Of a stretch of 64,000 bases of DNA, positions 35,707-47,519 are shown one piece after another. The stretch spans positions 310,001-374,000 of the forward strand of contig JAIWND010000027.1 of NCBI GenBank assembly GCA_025330725.1, read 5' to 3'. The stretch comes from Chlamydoabsidia padenii. Its lineage: Eukaryota; Mucoromycota; Mucoromycetes; Mucorales; Cunninghamellaceae. The notes under the pieces were generated by a model. That model saw only the letters and a list, made by a program, of their open reading frames with translations, was not told the origin of the DNA and did not search any database. Numbering within the stretch: the stretch's first letter is position 1; each line of letters begins with the position of its first letter. The position numbers and the translations under genes are program-made.

Positions 35707-37340
35707 ATGATGGAATTTCTTAAAAGGAAGTCTCGATGGGTGACATCCTTAACGATACCCTCTTTAAGTGAAGAAGAACAAAGTCTTTTAGGTGACTCCA
35801 TTATACGAAATGAGCCTTTGGATAATTGTCATATTGTATACTGGGTAAGTCCTTCCCCCCTCCCCAAAAGATCTAGCCTTGTCATAGTAACTATCTTTTT
35901 AAACAATAATATAAACAGGTCTTTTTCTTGTATGGTGTAGCCATGCTCTTGCCTTGGAATGGTAAGTAGAGAGGATTAGACCTGCATCTCCATTATTAAA
36001 CACATTACTCCATCTTGCATAGTATTTATCACTGCTTCTGAATACTTTGCTGCACGGTTTACTGGCTCTCTTTACGAAGAAACCTTCCAAAGTTACTTCT
36101 CGACCTACTTTACGATTACCAATTTGGCTGTTTTGGTGTATATTCTCTATCGCCAGTCATCGGTAAATAGATCTTGTCTATAACCTGGTGAACGGTACTC
36201 TAAACTCCTTTTTCTTATCTAGTCAAATAGTGTCCATGTTGATGTCATGTATCCTTTAATTATCAACACGGTCATCTTTGGTATTATGGCTGTCTCTGTT
36301 GAAACGACTCTGGGTGGATCGGACTATTTTTGGATGACTCTGGTGTTACTGATACTAACGGGCGCCACTACCAGTTTCTTCCAAATTGCGGTGATTGCCG
36401 AAGCAAGCCGATTCCCTCCTCAATATGTCCAGGCCGTAATGAGGTAATACTTTTACGTCTCAATAACAATATATATATATACTTACTGGGGTGTGTTTTT
36501 TTTTTGTGTAGTGGACAAGGTGTTGCAGGTGTTGCAGTGGCGGCTTCTTCCATCCTTAGTGCTCTGGCAGGTGCGGCGAAAATGGATACGGACGATTCTT
36601 CCACCAATCGATCGGCCTTTCTTTACTTTTTATCTGCTCTATTGGTGACTGTGGCGGCCTTGATCGGTCGTGCCATTCTCTCACAACAAGCGTTTTATAC
36701 TCATCAAATGAAACAAGACAAGGCGGACGACATGGATGATCAACAACAAACAGCACCACCAAGATCTGTAGTTGAACTCGCCAAAAAGTCTTCTGGTTTG
36801 ATCTTTGCTGTAGGCTATGTGTTTGTGATCACCCTTATGCTCTTCCCCACCATCACCTCATTAATCAAATCAGTGGCACGCCATCCACCAAGCACCTCCA
36901 CCAACAAGCACCAATCTAGATTCTTTGACGATGATATCTTTATTGCCATGCACTTTTTATTATTCAATGTGGGCGATTGGGTCGGTCGTATGGTCCCTCT
37001 ATGGCCGCTCTTCCGTACCTTCAATCCCATATTACTTGGTCTCTTCTCTCTCTTGCGTACTCTCTTCATACCCGTCTTTTTGGTATGCAACATAGTGGTC
37101 TCGACTGAGCGGAATCTTCCTGTCCTGATTCAAAGTGACCTGGTGTACTTTTTATTGATTTGGATTTTCTCGGTAACCAATGGATGGATCAGTTGCTTGG
37201 CAATGATGGCGGCTCCTCAACAATCTTATTTAAGAAGTGGGATTGAACGGTCCAAGGTAGGTAGTATTCTTGGGTTCTCCTTGGTGGTCGGATTGGCTAT
37301 TGGTGGTTGTCTTAGCTTCTGGGCAAGAAGTTTGGTGTAA
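35707..37340 (+). CDS. Equilibrative nucleoside transporter (SLC29/Fun26 family)
   Basis: Polytopic transporter of nucleosides; the yeast member Fun26 acts in the vacuole membrane. Exons 35707-35844, 35919-35961, 36023-36162, 36223-36443, 36512-37340. Family signatures are YGVAMLLPWNVFITA in helix 1, SGQGVAGVAVAASSI in helix 5, the long hydrophilic loop 6-7 (QQQTAPPRSV region) and FLLFNVGDWVGR in helix 8. About eleven hydrophobic helices and 425 residues fit the family. The start is MMEFLKRKSRW; a second Met directly follows. The loop carries a short Gln run. Substrate and membrane location are inferred from the family. Confidence 0.92.
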
Positions 37341-37589
37341 TAGTTAGTGTAGAAATCCTTCTTTTTTTATTTATTTTTACCTTGGTCATGTGTATAATCT
37401 CTCCTTTCTATGTTACTGTCTTTAAACTTTTACAAATAAAACATTTGCATAATGATATATTTGTTATGACCCAGTCATTATATTGATACTCCTGTTTGTA
37501 ACCCATTGTATATATAAGACTGTCTTCTTAATCCTTATCCGTCTTATATATATATAACTTTTTCACACAAAAAAGGGAATATTCCGTTC

Positions 37590-38017
37590 ATGACTCTTCC
37601 ATTTACCAATGACTTGGGTATGTGGTCACCCATCTCTTTTTATGAGAATGCGACCTATTTCCATTTAGAACGATATACATCTAGTTGTTGTTCATGCGCG
37701 ACAATGACATGGCACTCTCCTTCCTTATCCCAACATACCACAGCGGCCACGACACTCACTTCACCTTGGCACCCCAAAACATCCACGACGGGACCATCCG
37801 CCTGTCATCCATTCACCACCACCACCACCACCACCACTCCCCCTTCTTTTCTTCATCCCCGCCGTTATACCATTGCAACTCTGAAACGCAGACCCGATTT
37901 AAGTTGGTGGAAATCCATCCTGCGATTCAAAAGAAAGCTTATCTATCCAATGATCAAAAGAAAAAAATCATGTTCCCGATCATCATCATCGTCATTTGGT
38001 TTGATATAGAATTTTAA
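37590..38017 (+). CDS. Small hypothetical gene, frame uncertain
   Basis: Two overlapping plus-strand frames compete. One starts at 37590 (MTLPFTNDLGMWSP) and becomes Thr/Ser/Pro-rich. The other, open from 37685 to 38017, reads HFTLAPQNIHDGTIRLSSI, an eight-histidine run, then RFKLVEIHPAIQKKAYLSND and looks more protein-like. An intron joining the first to the second is possible but I found no convincing donor/acceptor pair. A TATATATATAA lies about 40 bp upstream of 37590. No family recognised. Confidence 0.3.
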
Positions 38018-38125
38018 AACAGTGCCTGTTATGTTCAAGCATAAAGACTTTTTATTTATTTATTTATTTCAAAACAGGGGTTCTATATACAAGAGATGGT
38101 AAACTAAAATGGTGATAATACATAA

Positions 38126-39438
38126 TCAAAGGTTTGAAGGTGTTGTTTCAACATACCGGACTATATACATATAAAAAGAATGTATGAGTATACATGTTGT
38201 TTGTTTTTTATGAACTACTTTATTACATTTATGTAGTTTTGTTTGTCGTTTCTGAGTAAACTTCTTTTTATATTTTGGTATTGTTGGGTCATCTTGATCA
38301 TCCTACAAACAAATAAAGAAAAAAAGTGTGAATGATTTCCTATCTATTATATTACTTACTACCTTACCATATCATCAGCCAAACTATCAGTGTTTTCCTC
38401 CATGAATTGTTTGAGATCCTGATCGGGTCCATCATCTTGACGTCTTTCACCCAAAGTACCCAGTCGAATAGCCTCCATAATACGCTGGTGTCGTTCAACA
38501 TCATCCTTCATCATTGGTACCATAATAGTAGATCGAGCACGACTACTAGCAAATAAACCTGGCATCACAAGGTCACCTTGAAGTTGATTTACCAACGTTG
38601 GATCAAAATGTCGAAAAGGATCCAGTTCGCGTTCAGTGATGATCAACCCTTTTACTGTCAAATCATCATCATCATCATCATCGTCGTCATGTGTGGATGG
38701 AAGATCGTCTACCAGAGGATTGTCTACTAGAGGATCATTATCTGGTGGTGGAAGCGTGTCCTTTTCTGCTTTGAGGGCGGGACTGAGTGTATCGGTAGGT
38801 TTCCAAATCAAGTGACCAAATAATCGTTGTTCCAATGCCGTATTCTTCTTTTTTCGTCTCTTGTTGGTATCGTCCATGAATAAGAGGCTATTTTGTGACG
38901 AGGATTGACTAGAGCCGAGCCAAAAGGAATCCTCATCGTTGGTGTTGCTTTTTTGACTGACTTGATCAGTGGTTTGAGAAGACGAAGATCCAAAATCGAG
39001 TGGTGTAGCAGGTCGTTCGAGGTGATCTACATATTTCATTCGTGAGAGGCGATGACTGGGTGACCGGATATATTCTACAGAAGCTTGACTGCTGCGACGT
39101 CGTTTCTGTTGAGAGGAGGAGGGACTGGATTGTGAATCATATAAAACAGGTTGAGAGAGGGTATCCGGTACAATGGTTGCTGATAATTGTCGCAACTGCT
39201 TTTTCTTCTTGTTGTAATCTTTATACACACGTTCTATCAAAGAGTAAAATAAGAGTGAATGGGATGGTTTTTATAGATCATGGTGGTTTAAATACTTGCC
39301 TACTTTGGGTCGTTCTTGAATATCTTTAATAGTCGGTTTTCGTTGATGGCTCTTGAAGAAGGTATATTCCCAATCCTTTAGTCCTTTCTTGATCTTCAAT
39401 AGTTCATTTTGTAGTGATTTCGTCTTGTCAGGGTCCAT
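38126..39438 (-). CDS. SLD2: DNA replication initiation factor Sld2/Drc1 (RecQL4 N-terminal type)
   Basis: Sld2 is phosphorylated by CDK and then binds Dpb11/TopBP1 to load GINS during origin firing. Three exons: 39438-39300, 39233-38368, 38302-38126. The diagnostic N-terminal helix is present, KKGLKDWEYTFFKSHQRKPT then IKDIQERPKV and YKDYNK, which matches the W-x3-F, P-T/x-x-D-I, K-Y pattern of Sld2 and RecQL4. The middle is Ser/Pro-rich with several SP/TP sites (IRSPSH, TPLDF), as expected for a CDK target, followed by an acidic D-run and the basic tail KKKFTQKRQTKLHK. Intron 1 appears to use a GC donor (GCAAGT). No helicase domain, as in fungal Sld2. Confidence 0.72.
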
Positions 39439-39537
39439 GATATGTTTAAAAAGAAGAAGAAGAGGGGAGAGAATTGATGTCATCCTTTTTACATTTTATT
39501 TAAAAAAAAAAATAATTAAAAAAGCGCGCGTGGTGTA

Positions 39538-39550
39538 ATTTAAATCCCGC
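39538..39550. promoter_or_regulatory. ATTTAAATCCCGC element, SLD2 promoter
   Basis: About 100 bp upstream of the SLD2 start at 39438. Confidence 0.5.
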
Positions 39551-39572
39551 AACTAAAAGGAGATTTAAGTAA

Positions 39573-39598
39573 GTGTGTGTGTGTGTGTGTGTGTGTGT
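39573..39598. repeat. (GT)13 microsatellite
   Basis: Uninterrupted GT dinucleotides between SLD2 and the next gene. Confidence 0.85.
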
Positions 39599-39747
39599 AG
39601 TCAAGACTAGGGAGAATAACAAGAATACAATGCACTATAACTAAAAAGGATTTAAACATATATATATATATATATATTCAGACAGAGATATAAAGAGTAA
39701 AAAAAAAAAAAAAAAGTAAGGGGGGGGGAATACGGGGAAGGGAGTGA

Positions 39748-41262
39748 CTAAAGTTTCCTAAAACCAATTCGACTTGAGCTTCGCACATCAGTACGTCCAG
39801 CAGTAGATTTCCCCGTCCCATCACCACGTCGTTGGATAGATCGTAAACCAGTCGTTGTTGAATTTTGACGACAAGGCGCTTCCTCCTCCCGCCTGAGACC
39901 AAACACACTATTCCGGATGGGCGAAGTGGTTGTTGTTGCTGTTGTTCTTCCACCAGCAGGAGAGCCCGACCGTTCATATATGCTTGGAATATGACTTGCC
40001 CTCGTTGCCAATTTCCTAGATCCTGATGATGGTGCCAAAGTTGCTGCCGTTGGTCGACTTGACGATCTGCCTGCCCCTGTGGATCGTGAAGAAGGTATGC
40101 TGGTTAATCGAGGCACTGATTTGGGTGATGTTGCCATGGATGAAGGTGCAGGAATATGTGAGGCTCGTTTCGCAAGCTTGGATGGCGTGCCGAGTCTGGA
40201 ATGAGCCCGAGGTAAAAGATGTTGTTGTTGTTGTTCATTATCCCGAGTAGTAAACGATCGACTGGGTGAAGGCATGCCGGTGGTAGAAGTTGCTGATACT
40301 TTTCGTGGTCGAGGTAAAGCAGCATTGGTGGAGGAGGAAGTTTGACTGCTGGTGGAGTAATTGCTTAATCGACTAGGTGTCCGTGATGAAGTCGAGGTGG
40401 AATCGGATTGGTATATCATTGGTGTCATTCCATATCGAGTATATTGATGGGCCGTCACTGTGGTGTATGAGTTGGTACTGTTGTCACTATTAATACTTCC
40501 CGATCGATGTCGATTTATGCTTGTAGGATTAGTATGGATTAATGGTGACAGTGTTTCAATATGTTCATCATCATCATAAGGTGGAGACCAAGATAGTTCT
40601 GGTGAATCAAGGTGGTGGTGGTGATCCTATAAATATAAATGTAAGCTCAACAAAGTCTACTATTGTAAGCCTCCTCCTCCTCTCTACTTCTTACCTTGCC
40701 CAAAGAGCCAACAAAGTTTGTATCTTTTCGATAAGTTTCCTTGGGTTTTTGATAATCAGAGAGTTCCTATAGGGGAGAATAGGGGTTAGTCCAAGGCATT
40801 GTTTATTTCCCTTTGCAGCAGCCAACTAGTCTTTTTTTTTTTTTTTTTTTTACCTTGTCCATTTTCCAAAAGTCTTCTTTCGAGTCATCACCCAAATCCA
40901 AACTGGCTAGATTAGGCAAGTCTGTCTCGTCATCCATATCAAGCGTAAAGTTGGCCTTGATCAAGTCATCCAAGTTTACACTATCTTCTGATGCAATAGA
41001 AGATATCGATTTTCGTCTTTCCATGTGATTAGCTATCCTAATAATAGACAAAAAGATCAACAACACTATTATGGTTTTCTTTTTCTTTTTCTTTTTTTAC
41101 TTACATTGTAGTATTGTTATTTTCTTGTTGGTCATTAGTATGGAGTGGAGAGTCTCTATAGCCGTGAACTCCAAGTAGCCATCCACTAACATTGTTGGGT
41201 AAAGGAGGAGACATGTTTTTTGATGGATAATCATAAAGATTGATATTAGATGGTTGGTCCAT
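39748..41262 (-). CDS. Ser/Arg/Pro-rich protein with EB1-binding SxIP motifs
   Basis: Four exons: 41262-41105, 41037-40854, 40766-40695, 40626-39748; about 430 residues. No folded domain is recognised. The acidic N-terminal half (DLIKANFTLDMDDETDLPNL) is followed by a long basic, Ser/Pro/Arg-rich disordered tail. The tail holds three S/TxIP motifs in basic context: RASHIPAPSS, LTSIPSSRS and RASHIPSIYER (all within 39968-40170). SxIP in basic Ser/Pro-rich sequence is the standard signal for binding EB1-family proteins at microtubule plus ends, so a plus-end tracking role is inferred. The stop at 39748 follows RIGFRKL. Introns are clean GT-AG. Confidence 0.75.
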
Positions 41263-42029
41263 GGAAGTTAGTTTGTAATAAAAGGTATGATTATAAAGTG
41301 GTAAAAAGAAGAAAGACGAAGAAAGGAAGAAGAGAAAAGGGTCCACGTTTTTTTTTTTTTTTTTTTTTTTTCTTCCCCTCGCTTTGATACAAAATTCGAA
41401 ATTAAACCCCCGCCACCCCTTCTGAAAATTTCATCCACCCCTTAAAAGTAAAAAGAAACAACTATGATGATTTTACTTTACCTTGTTTTTTATCATTCAT
41501 TCACAAGTCCGACATATACACACACTCCTACTGCATTCACAAACATTAACTGCCACTATCACTATCATAGCGGCCAACGTAATCATAGGCAATCATAAGT
41601 AGTATATCAAGTTACTTTTTTACTAACTTTGTATTAAATTTAGGTCATAATCAAGCCACTGGTTAGCCAAGCATAAATGTCAACACCCAAAAGGAGAATG
41701 GAAAATATAACAGAAGATATCCTGGAAACCATAATTTGACTTTGATCCTAGGTCACCTGTTCCTCCTCTCCTTCTTTTACTTATTCTTTGTTTTAATATT
41801 TATCATCACCCTTCCACCTTGACATGTATTCAATAAAGAACATCTTGACCAAGTACCATGAGGATCCTAATGCATTGGAATGGAATAGTTGAAACCCCGC
41901 CTGAACCGAAGGGCACATTTGATTGGCCACCGGGATTAACTTCAAGTCACTCTTTTTTTCATTTTTTTTTTTTTTTTCCTTGTCTTTTTACAATTCTCCC
42001 CTTCTTCCCTTCTTACATTATTAACCATC
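41263..42029. other. Divergent intergenic region, SxIP gene and ELP3
   Basis: Two copies of the promoter motif: ATTAAACCCCCGCC (41401-41414), about 140 bp upstream of the SxIP gene, and TTGAAACCCCGCC (41889-41901), about 130 bp upstream of ELP3. Nothing else recognised. Confidence 0.5.
41889..41901. promoter_or_regulatory. TTGAAACCCCGCC element, ELP3 promoter
   Basis: About 130 bp upstream of the ELP3 start. Confidence 0.5.
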
Positions 42030-44149
42030 ATGTCAACGTCAACAAAGAATAAGAAAGGTAAAACATGACTGCCTTGACATAAACATGTATTAATCATTAC
42101 AAATATACAACGTTGCTCTTTTAATTAATAGGTCCTACACAGGTAAGCTTTGGATCATGTCAATATACTGATTAGATTACTCACATGTCATTTTGTTAGG
42201 TGGAATTGATGGTCAAGACTTGTGCGGAAATCATCAATGAACTAGTGGCTGCGTCTCAAGAAGGAAGGGATGTCAATCTGAATGGACTAAAAAACACATT
42301 GTCTCGCAAAAACAAGCTACCTAACCAACCCAAACTTGTCGATATCATTGCTGCTATTCCCGAACAACACAAAGCTGCTTTGCTACCCAAGTTGAAAGCC
42401 AAACCTGTTCGTACTGCGTCTGGTGTAAGTAGACAAAAAAGAAATCAAGGTGGAACTCTTTACTGACCATATCTTCTTTTTTTGGGGGGGGGGGGTAAAC
42501 ATTAGATCGCAGTGGTAGCTGTCATGTGTAAACCTCATCGTTGTCCACATATTGCCATGACAGGAAACATTTGTGTGTAAGTCTATAACTACTGAACAAC
42601 AATCATTGATACTGATCACCTTTTCAATAGATACTGCCCTGGTGGCCCTGACTCTGATTTTGAATACTCGACACAATCATACACTGGCTACGAACCTACT
42701 TCGATGCGTGCTATTCGTGCTCGGTATGATCCTTATGAACAAGCCCGTGGGCGTGTAGATCAATTACGAAGCTTAGGACATAGTGTGGACAAGGTGGAAT
42801 ATATTTTGATGGGTGGTACTTTTATGTCTATGCCTGAAGACTATCGAAACTATTTTATCACCAATCTTCATGATGCTCTATCGGGTCACTCTAGTAATGA
42901 TTTGGATGAAGCTGTCAGGTAACATATATATATATTAGGATTATGTGATCTAACTATTTTATCCATTGCTGAAAAAAAAAATAGATACTCACAACAAAGT
43001 CAAACGAAATGTATTGGTATCACTATAGAAACTCGACCTGATTACTGTTTGAAACCACATCTTAGTCAAATGTTACGATATGGTTGTACTCGATTGGAAG
43101 TGGGTGTACAAAGTGTGTATGAAGACGTCGCTCGAGATACCAACAGGTAAATGTATAATGCTTTAAACCAAATGGGATGACTGACTCTCTCTCTCTCTTT
43201 CTCTTGGTGATGACTTAAGAGGGCATACGGTTAAGGCTGTGACTGAATCCTTCCATCTGGCCAAAGATGCAGGGTTTAAAGTGGTCTCACATATGATGCC
43301 TGATCTACCTAATGTGGGAATGGAACGGGATATGGAACAATTCAAGGAATACTTTGAAAACCCTGCTTATCGATCGGATGGTTTAAAAATTTATCCCACT
43401 CTGGTGATCCGTGGTACTGGTCTGTATGAACTATGGAGAACGGGCCGTTATCAAAACTACACTCCCAATGCACTGGTGGATCTCGTGGCTCGTATCCTTG
43501 CCCTTGTACCTCCCTGGACTCGTATCTACCGTGTCCAACGAGATATTCCCATGCCATTAGTGACATCTGGTGTGGAACATGGTAATTTGCGGGAATTGGC
43601 CTTGAATCGGATGAAGGATCTTGGTACGGAATGTCGGGATGTGCGTACGCGTGAAGTGGGTATTACGGAAATCCATCAAAAGATTCAACCCGACCAAGTG
43701 GAACTCATTCGACGTGATTATGTGGCTAATGGTGGATGGGAAACGTTCCTGTCTTATGAAGATCCTCATCAAGATATCCTCGTGGGTTTGCTCCGGTTGC
43801 GAAAATGCTCCCCTCTTACTTTCCGTCCTGAACTCACCACGGAAGGTCCATGCTCTATTGTCCGTGAATTGCATGTTTATGGCTCGGTGGTACCTATGCA
43901 TGATCGTGATCCTACTAAATTCCAACATCAAGGGTTTGGTACTTTGCTCATGGAAGAAGCCGAACGTATTGCTCGTGAAGAACATGGAAGTGTCAAACTA
44001 AGCGTCATCTCTGGGGTCGGCGTGCGACACTATTATGCTAAACTTGGTTATTATCTTGATGGTAAAGTGGTATACTATCTACATATGATGAATTACTTGT
44101 TAACTTTTTTCTTTTTATAGGTCCATACATGTCCAAAAAATTGGTGTAG
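42030..44149 (+). CDS. ELP3: Elongator complex catalytic subunit Elp3 (radical SAM / acetyltransferase)
   Basis: Catalytic subunit of Elongator, which makes the 5-carbonylmethyl group on wobble uridines (cm5U/mcm5U) in tRNA. Exons 42030-42057, 42132-42142 (11 nt), 42200-42424, 42506-42576, 42631-42918, 42985-43146, 43220-44061, 44121-44149. The radical-SAM cluster cysteines are in [50 protein letters not shown] and [17 protein letters not shown] follow. The C-terminal GNAT domain carries [28 protein letters not shown] and [13 protein letters not shown]. It ends GPYMSKKLV. Highly conserved and full length. Confidence 0.97.
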
Positions 44150-44160
44150 CATAATATTTA

Positions 44161-44172
44161 TTTCAACCCCGC
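44161..44172. promoter_or_regulatory. TTTCAACCCCGC element, coiled-coil gene promoter
   Basis: About 85 bp upstream of the start at 44255 and directly behind the ELP3 stop. Confidence 0.5.
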
Positions 44173-44254
44173 TCTCCAGTGTAAATATTTAAAATAAAAT
44201 CATTTTTTGAATTCCCTCTTCTCTCTCTCTCTCTTTATCTTTAAACTCTTCTTT

Positions 44255-46156
44255 ATGCACAACAGTGGAGGAAGCAAGTCTCATAACATTGATAAACGGA
44301 ATATCACTACTGGCGGATCGTGGCGTAGAGGGCTCTTGTTTGGGAATCAGGTAACAAAATAGAAGGGAGGGGGGGGGAAAGGTACATTCAACTACTTTTT
44401 ATCAACAATATACTAGGAATCTCACAAGGTGCTTTCTTCCACTGGACAACAACAACAATGTCTAAACTCTCCACCAGTATTCTCACCAAACCTATCCAGC
44501 AGATCTTTGGGTTTCCCACCTCAAGGCGACCACCGGCCATCCTCTCCAAACTTGATTCCACCATTACAAGTCAAGGTACCTTCGTCACGCTCAGTCTCCA
44601 ACACAGCACTTGGCTTTGAACTATTTCACAAGACGAATAGGGATCAAAAGGTAAACATGAAAAAAAAAACCCATCTTCCATTGACCAACTTTTTGCAATG
44701 TAGAATCGTGGTATGCCTGAACCTTCTTCTGGGAAACAAGCCAAGCGGATTTGTAAAGATATCAAGTCCTCACCTCAAACTGAAATATTGGTAATAATAA
44801 TAATAATAAAAAGATAATAGGGGTTTATCTTTTATTGACCCACGTTTGCAATATAGAATCGTACTTTGTCTGGATCTGGGGAACAAGCCAGGCGACCTCA
44901 TGAAGTAATTAAGACTGAAACAACGGTAAAGAAACCAAAAAAACAATAATAATATCAAAATGATTAGTATTTCGCAAATGGCTCACTTCTTTATTTAGTA
45001 TCGTACTACGTCTGAATCTGTTTCTGGGGATCAAACCAAGCGATTATGCAGGAATATCAAAACCTCACCTCCAACATCCTTCTTTCTTGATCATGGTGCC
45101 TTGAAGGGACAACCCCCCTTGTTGATTCATGCCCCGACAGACAATCCTCTTAACATTGAAGTGGCTGTACAAGCTTTACAAACCAGCTTGGCAAAACTAA
45201 CAAAACTAGGCGTCGAACTTGGAAAAATGGACAAGGATACGGAAATCGCAGCGCAACGTGTCAAGCACGTACCGGAATTAAGCACACCACGCATTGGAAC
45301 AAAAGCAGGTTAGTTTCTTGACTGAACCCCCCCCTTTCCAATTGTAATTAACTCTTTCTTATTATATAGTGGAACAAATTATCAAGCTTGCATCGTCTCA
45401 AGGTCAACTATCTCAAAGCGTAGCTGGAGTGAACTCCCATCATGTATCTCAAATCAGGACAATCGTGGACGAAATGAAGGAACTGGCGATTAAGTCCTCA
45501 TCAAATGGTAACTTTAAAGTGAATGAATAAAAAAAAAGGGGGGGATAGGACTAACCAGTTGGATTGTAGATACTATGACGGAAGATCAGCCTACTTGTAG
45601 CATTAACAATGATAATGAAGAAGAACTGCCCACTTGTAGCAGCCCCAAGGATGATGAAGAAGAACTACCTACTTGTAGTGATAAGTTGTTTGAAGGTATT
45701 ACCACCAAGCAACATGGCATGGCTGATTCATGTCATCATTTGGCCTCAGATCTCGCTAGCATATCATCAAGGTAAGAATAAAAGAAGGTGCATGTGTGTA
45801 AAAGGTAGCTAATCTCTCTTTCTCTCTCTCTTTTTTTTTTTAAAAAAAAAATGATAGTCTGCAGGAATTGGTACTAGGCACCGCTGATCTACAAGACTTT
45901 TTTAATGATGCTGGCACTTATTCTCAAGAAATGGATTTGATCGAGGAAATCAATAAACTGGAAGAAAGGTAATCAACAAACTAATTACTTTTTTATATCG
46001 TACTCACTTGTTTTTTTATTTATAGATACATACAAGCATCAGAAGAAACGACGGAATTAACCACTAGCTATGAAGAAGATATCAGATTATTTGATGAACT
46101 CAAAGAGGTAAGCAAAACAGTAATCTTTTCACTCATTACTTACCTTTTTTCTTTCT

Positions 46157-46191
<35 letters not shown>

Positions 46192-47161
46192 GAGGACAGA
46201 AGAAAAGACACCTTACTGATGGAAGTCATAAGAAGAGAAACCTCACAGATGTATTTCATGTAAGCATTTTGTCTCACTATCTTATGATCTCAAACTAATC
46301 CCATCTTTCTTTTTAATAGTACCAATGCAATCATCAAGGAACAATTAGAGGAATCTGTTCGCCGTCTATCGATTGCTGAAAACATGGCTGAAGACCTGAC
46401 CTATTCTCAAGAAAGGTAAAACACATGATTGGCTACTCAATATTCACTCATCTTTTGGTTTATATTATTGTAGCTATAGTCTATTGGAATCAATCATCAA
46501 GTCATTTGAAGAAGGGCTTGATTCGGAACCTCAAGACACTTACCCGGAAGACGATATGTCAAGTGAAGGTAAGTTATATCATTACTAAATAAACAGGCAC
46601 AGTACTCATCATTTCTATATAGATCATGAAGACGTAAGTCGACATGGTAATTCTTATAAACTCTTAACCTTTTGAATATGTAGCACATGGATCAAGACTA
46701 TGATGCATCCAGTACCTCTACTACCGCCAATAAAAAAGGAAAGGCTGTCTCGAACAAACCGTGCAACAAGCCTAGAAGACGAGTAACTGAAATAGGTAAA
46801 AGAAAAGAAGGATTATGGTACTAATAAAAACACAAATTTTGTTTATTATAGAAGTTGCGTGGATTTAAGGACCCTTCAATGGTAAGTAGACATACTCATG
46901 GGATCTTGTCTTTTATTAATACAAGAAAAAACTATTAGAATCTCGACTTTGTAGATTTGGATATCGGCAAAGCTCTCAGCGTAATATCAGTAAAAGGAAA
47001 CAAAGGTAAGTTTGATATTGACTGTATATTCTTCTTTGCCCTTCCCCCCCCCTTTTTTTTTTATTTTTTATATATATTTATAGATGCAGGAATTTGACGA
47101 AAACCTTGATGTCAGTGTACCGCTTGAAATTGGACCCTCCTCAAGCAAGAAGGCCAACTAG
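44255..47161 (+). CDS. Uncharacterised coiled-coil protein, about 17 exons, with duplicated exons
   Basis: Starts MHNSGGSKSHNIDKRN. Exons, by frame and splice sites: 44255-44350, 44417-44650, 44704-44790, 44857-44925, 44999-45308, 45370-45507, 45570-45771, 45858-45968, 46026-46107, 46192-46259, 46320-46415, 46474-46568, 46623-46633 (11 nt), 46684-46782, 46852-46881, 46939-46989, 47094-47161. The N-terminus is Ser/Pro-rich. Exons 3 to 5 encode three related units (NRG/NRT/YRT, then SG-x-Q-x-(K/R)-R, then IK). Exon 7 has three (E)LPTCS repeats in acidic context. From exon 8 the protein is long heptad-like coiled coil, then a basic PRRR patch. No known domain. A structural or cytoskeletal role is a guess. 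The last four junctions are the least certain. Confidence 0.7.
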
Positions 47162-47316
47162 CCTCACCAACTAGCCTCCTCTGGCTTCTTTGCAAATAGT
47201 AATAGCGTGTATAGCTAACATAGTAGTAGTATCTACCTTTTAATAAATAAAAATCTATTCTTTGTATATATGATCAACTATGTGTCTTTTTTGAAAGATA
47301 AGCAATCCATCTATTC

Positions 47317-47322
47317 CACGTG
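47317..47322. promoter_or_regulatory. CACGTG E-box upstream of the PHO85-type CDK
   Basis: CACGTG about 200 bp upstream of the start at 47520. In yeast this is the Pho4/Cbf1 core; significance here is unknown. Confidence 0.3.
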
Positions 47323-47412
47323 ATGTTATGTTGTTTGTCATGTTTGCAACGGTGCTGATGGAAAGGGGATCTTCAAAGGGCCAAAAATGATTGGTAGACC
47401 GAATGTGTAACT

Positions 47413-47427
47413 ATTTTCAACTCCGCC
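47413..47427. promoter_or_regulatory. TTTTCAACTCCGCC element, CDK promoter
   Basis: Variant of the promoter motif (one change in the CCCG part) about 95 bp upstream of the CDK start. Confidence 0.45.
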
Positions 47428-47519
47428 TCCTTTTCTTTCTTTTCCCTCTCTTTTTTTTTTTTTTTTTTTTTTTTCCCTTCCTCCTTCTTCTCCTTTCCCC
47501 CTTATTCTCTCCATCAACA

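Noticed and set aside
47391..47519. Hydrophobic N-terminal extension of the PHO85-type CDK
   Set aside because: It is encoded by a T run in the 5' leader; CDKs of this class start at the MSTS-like Met just before the kinase domain.
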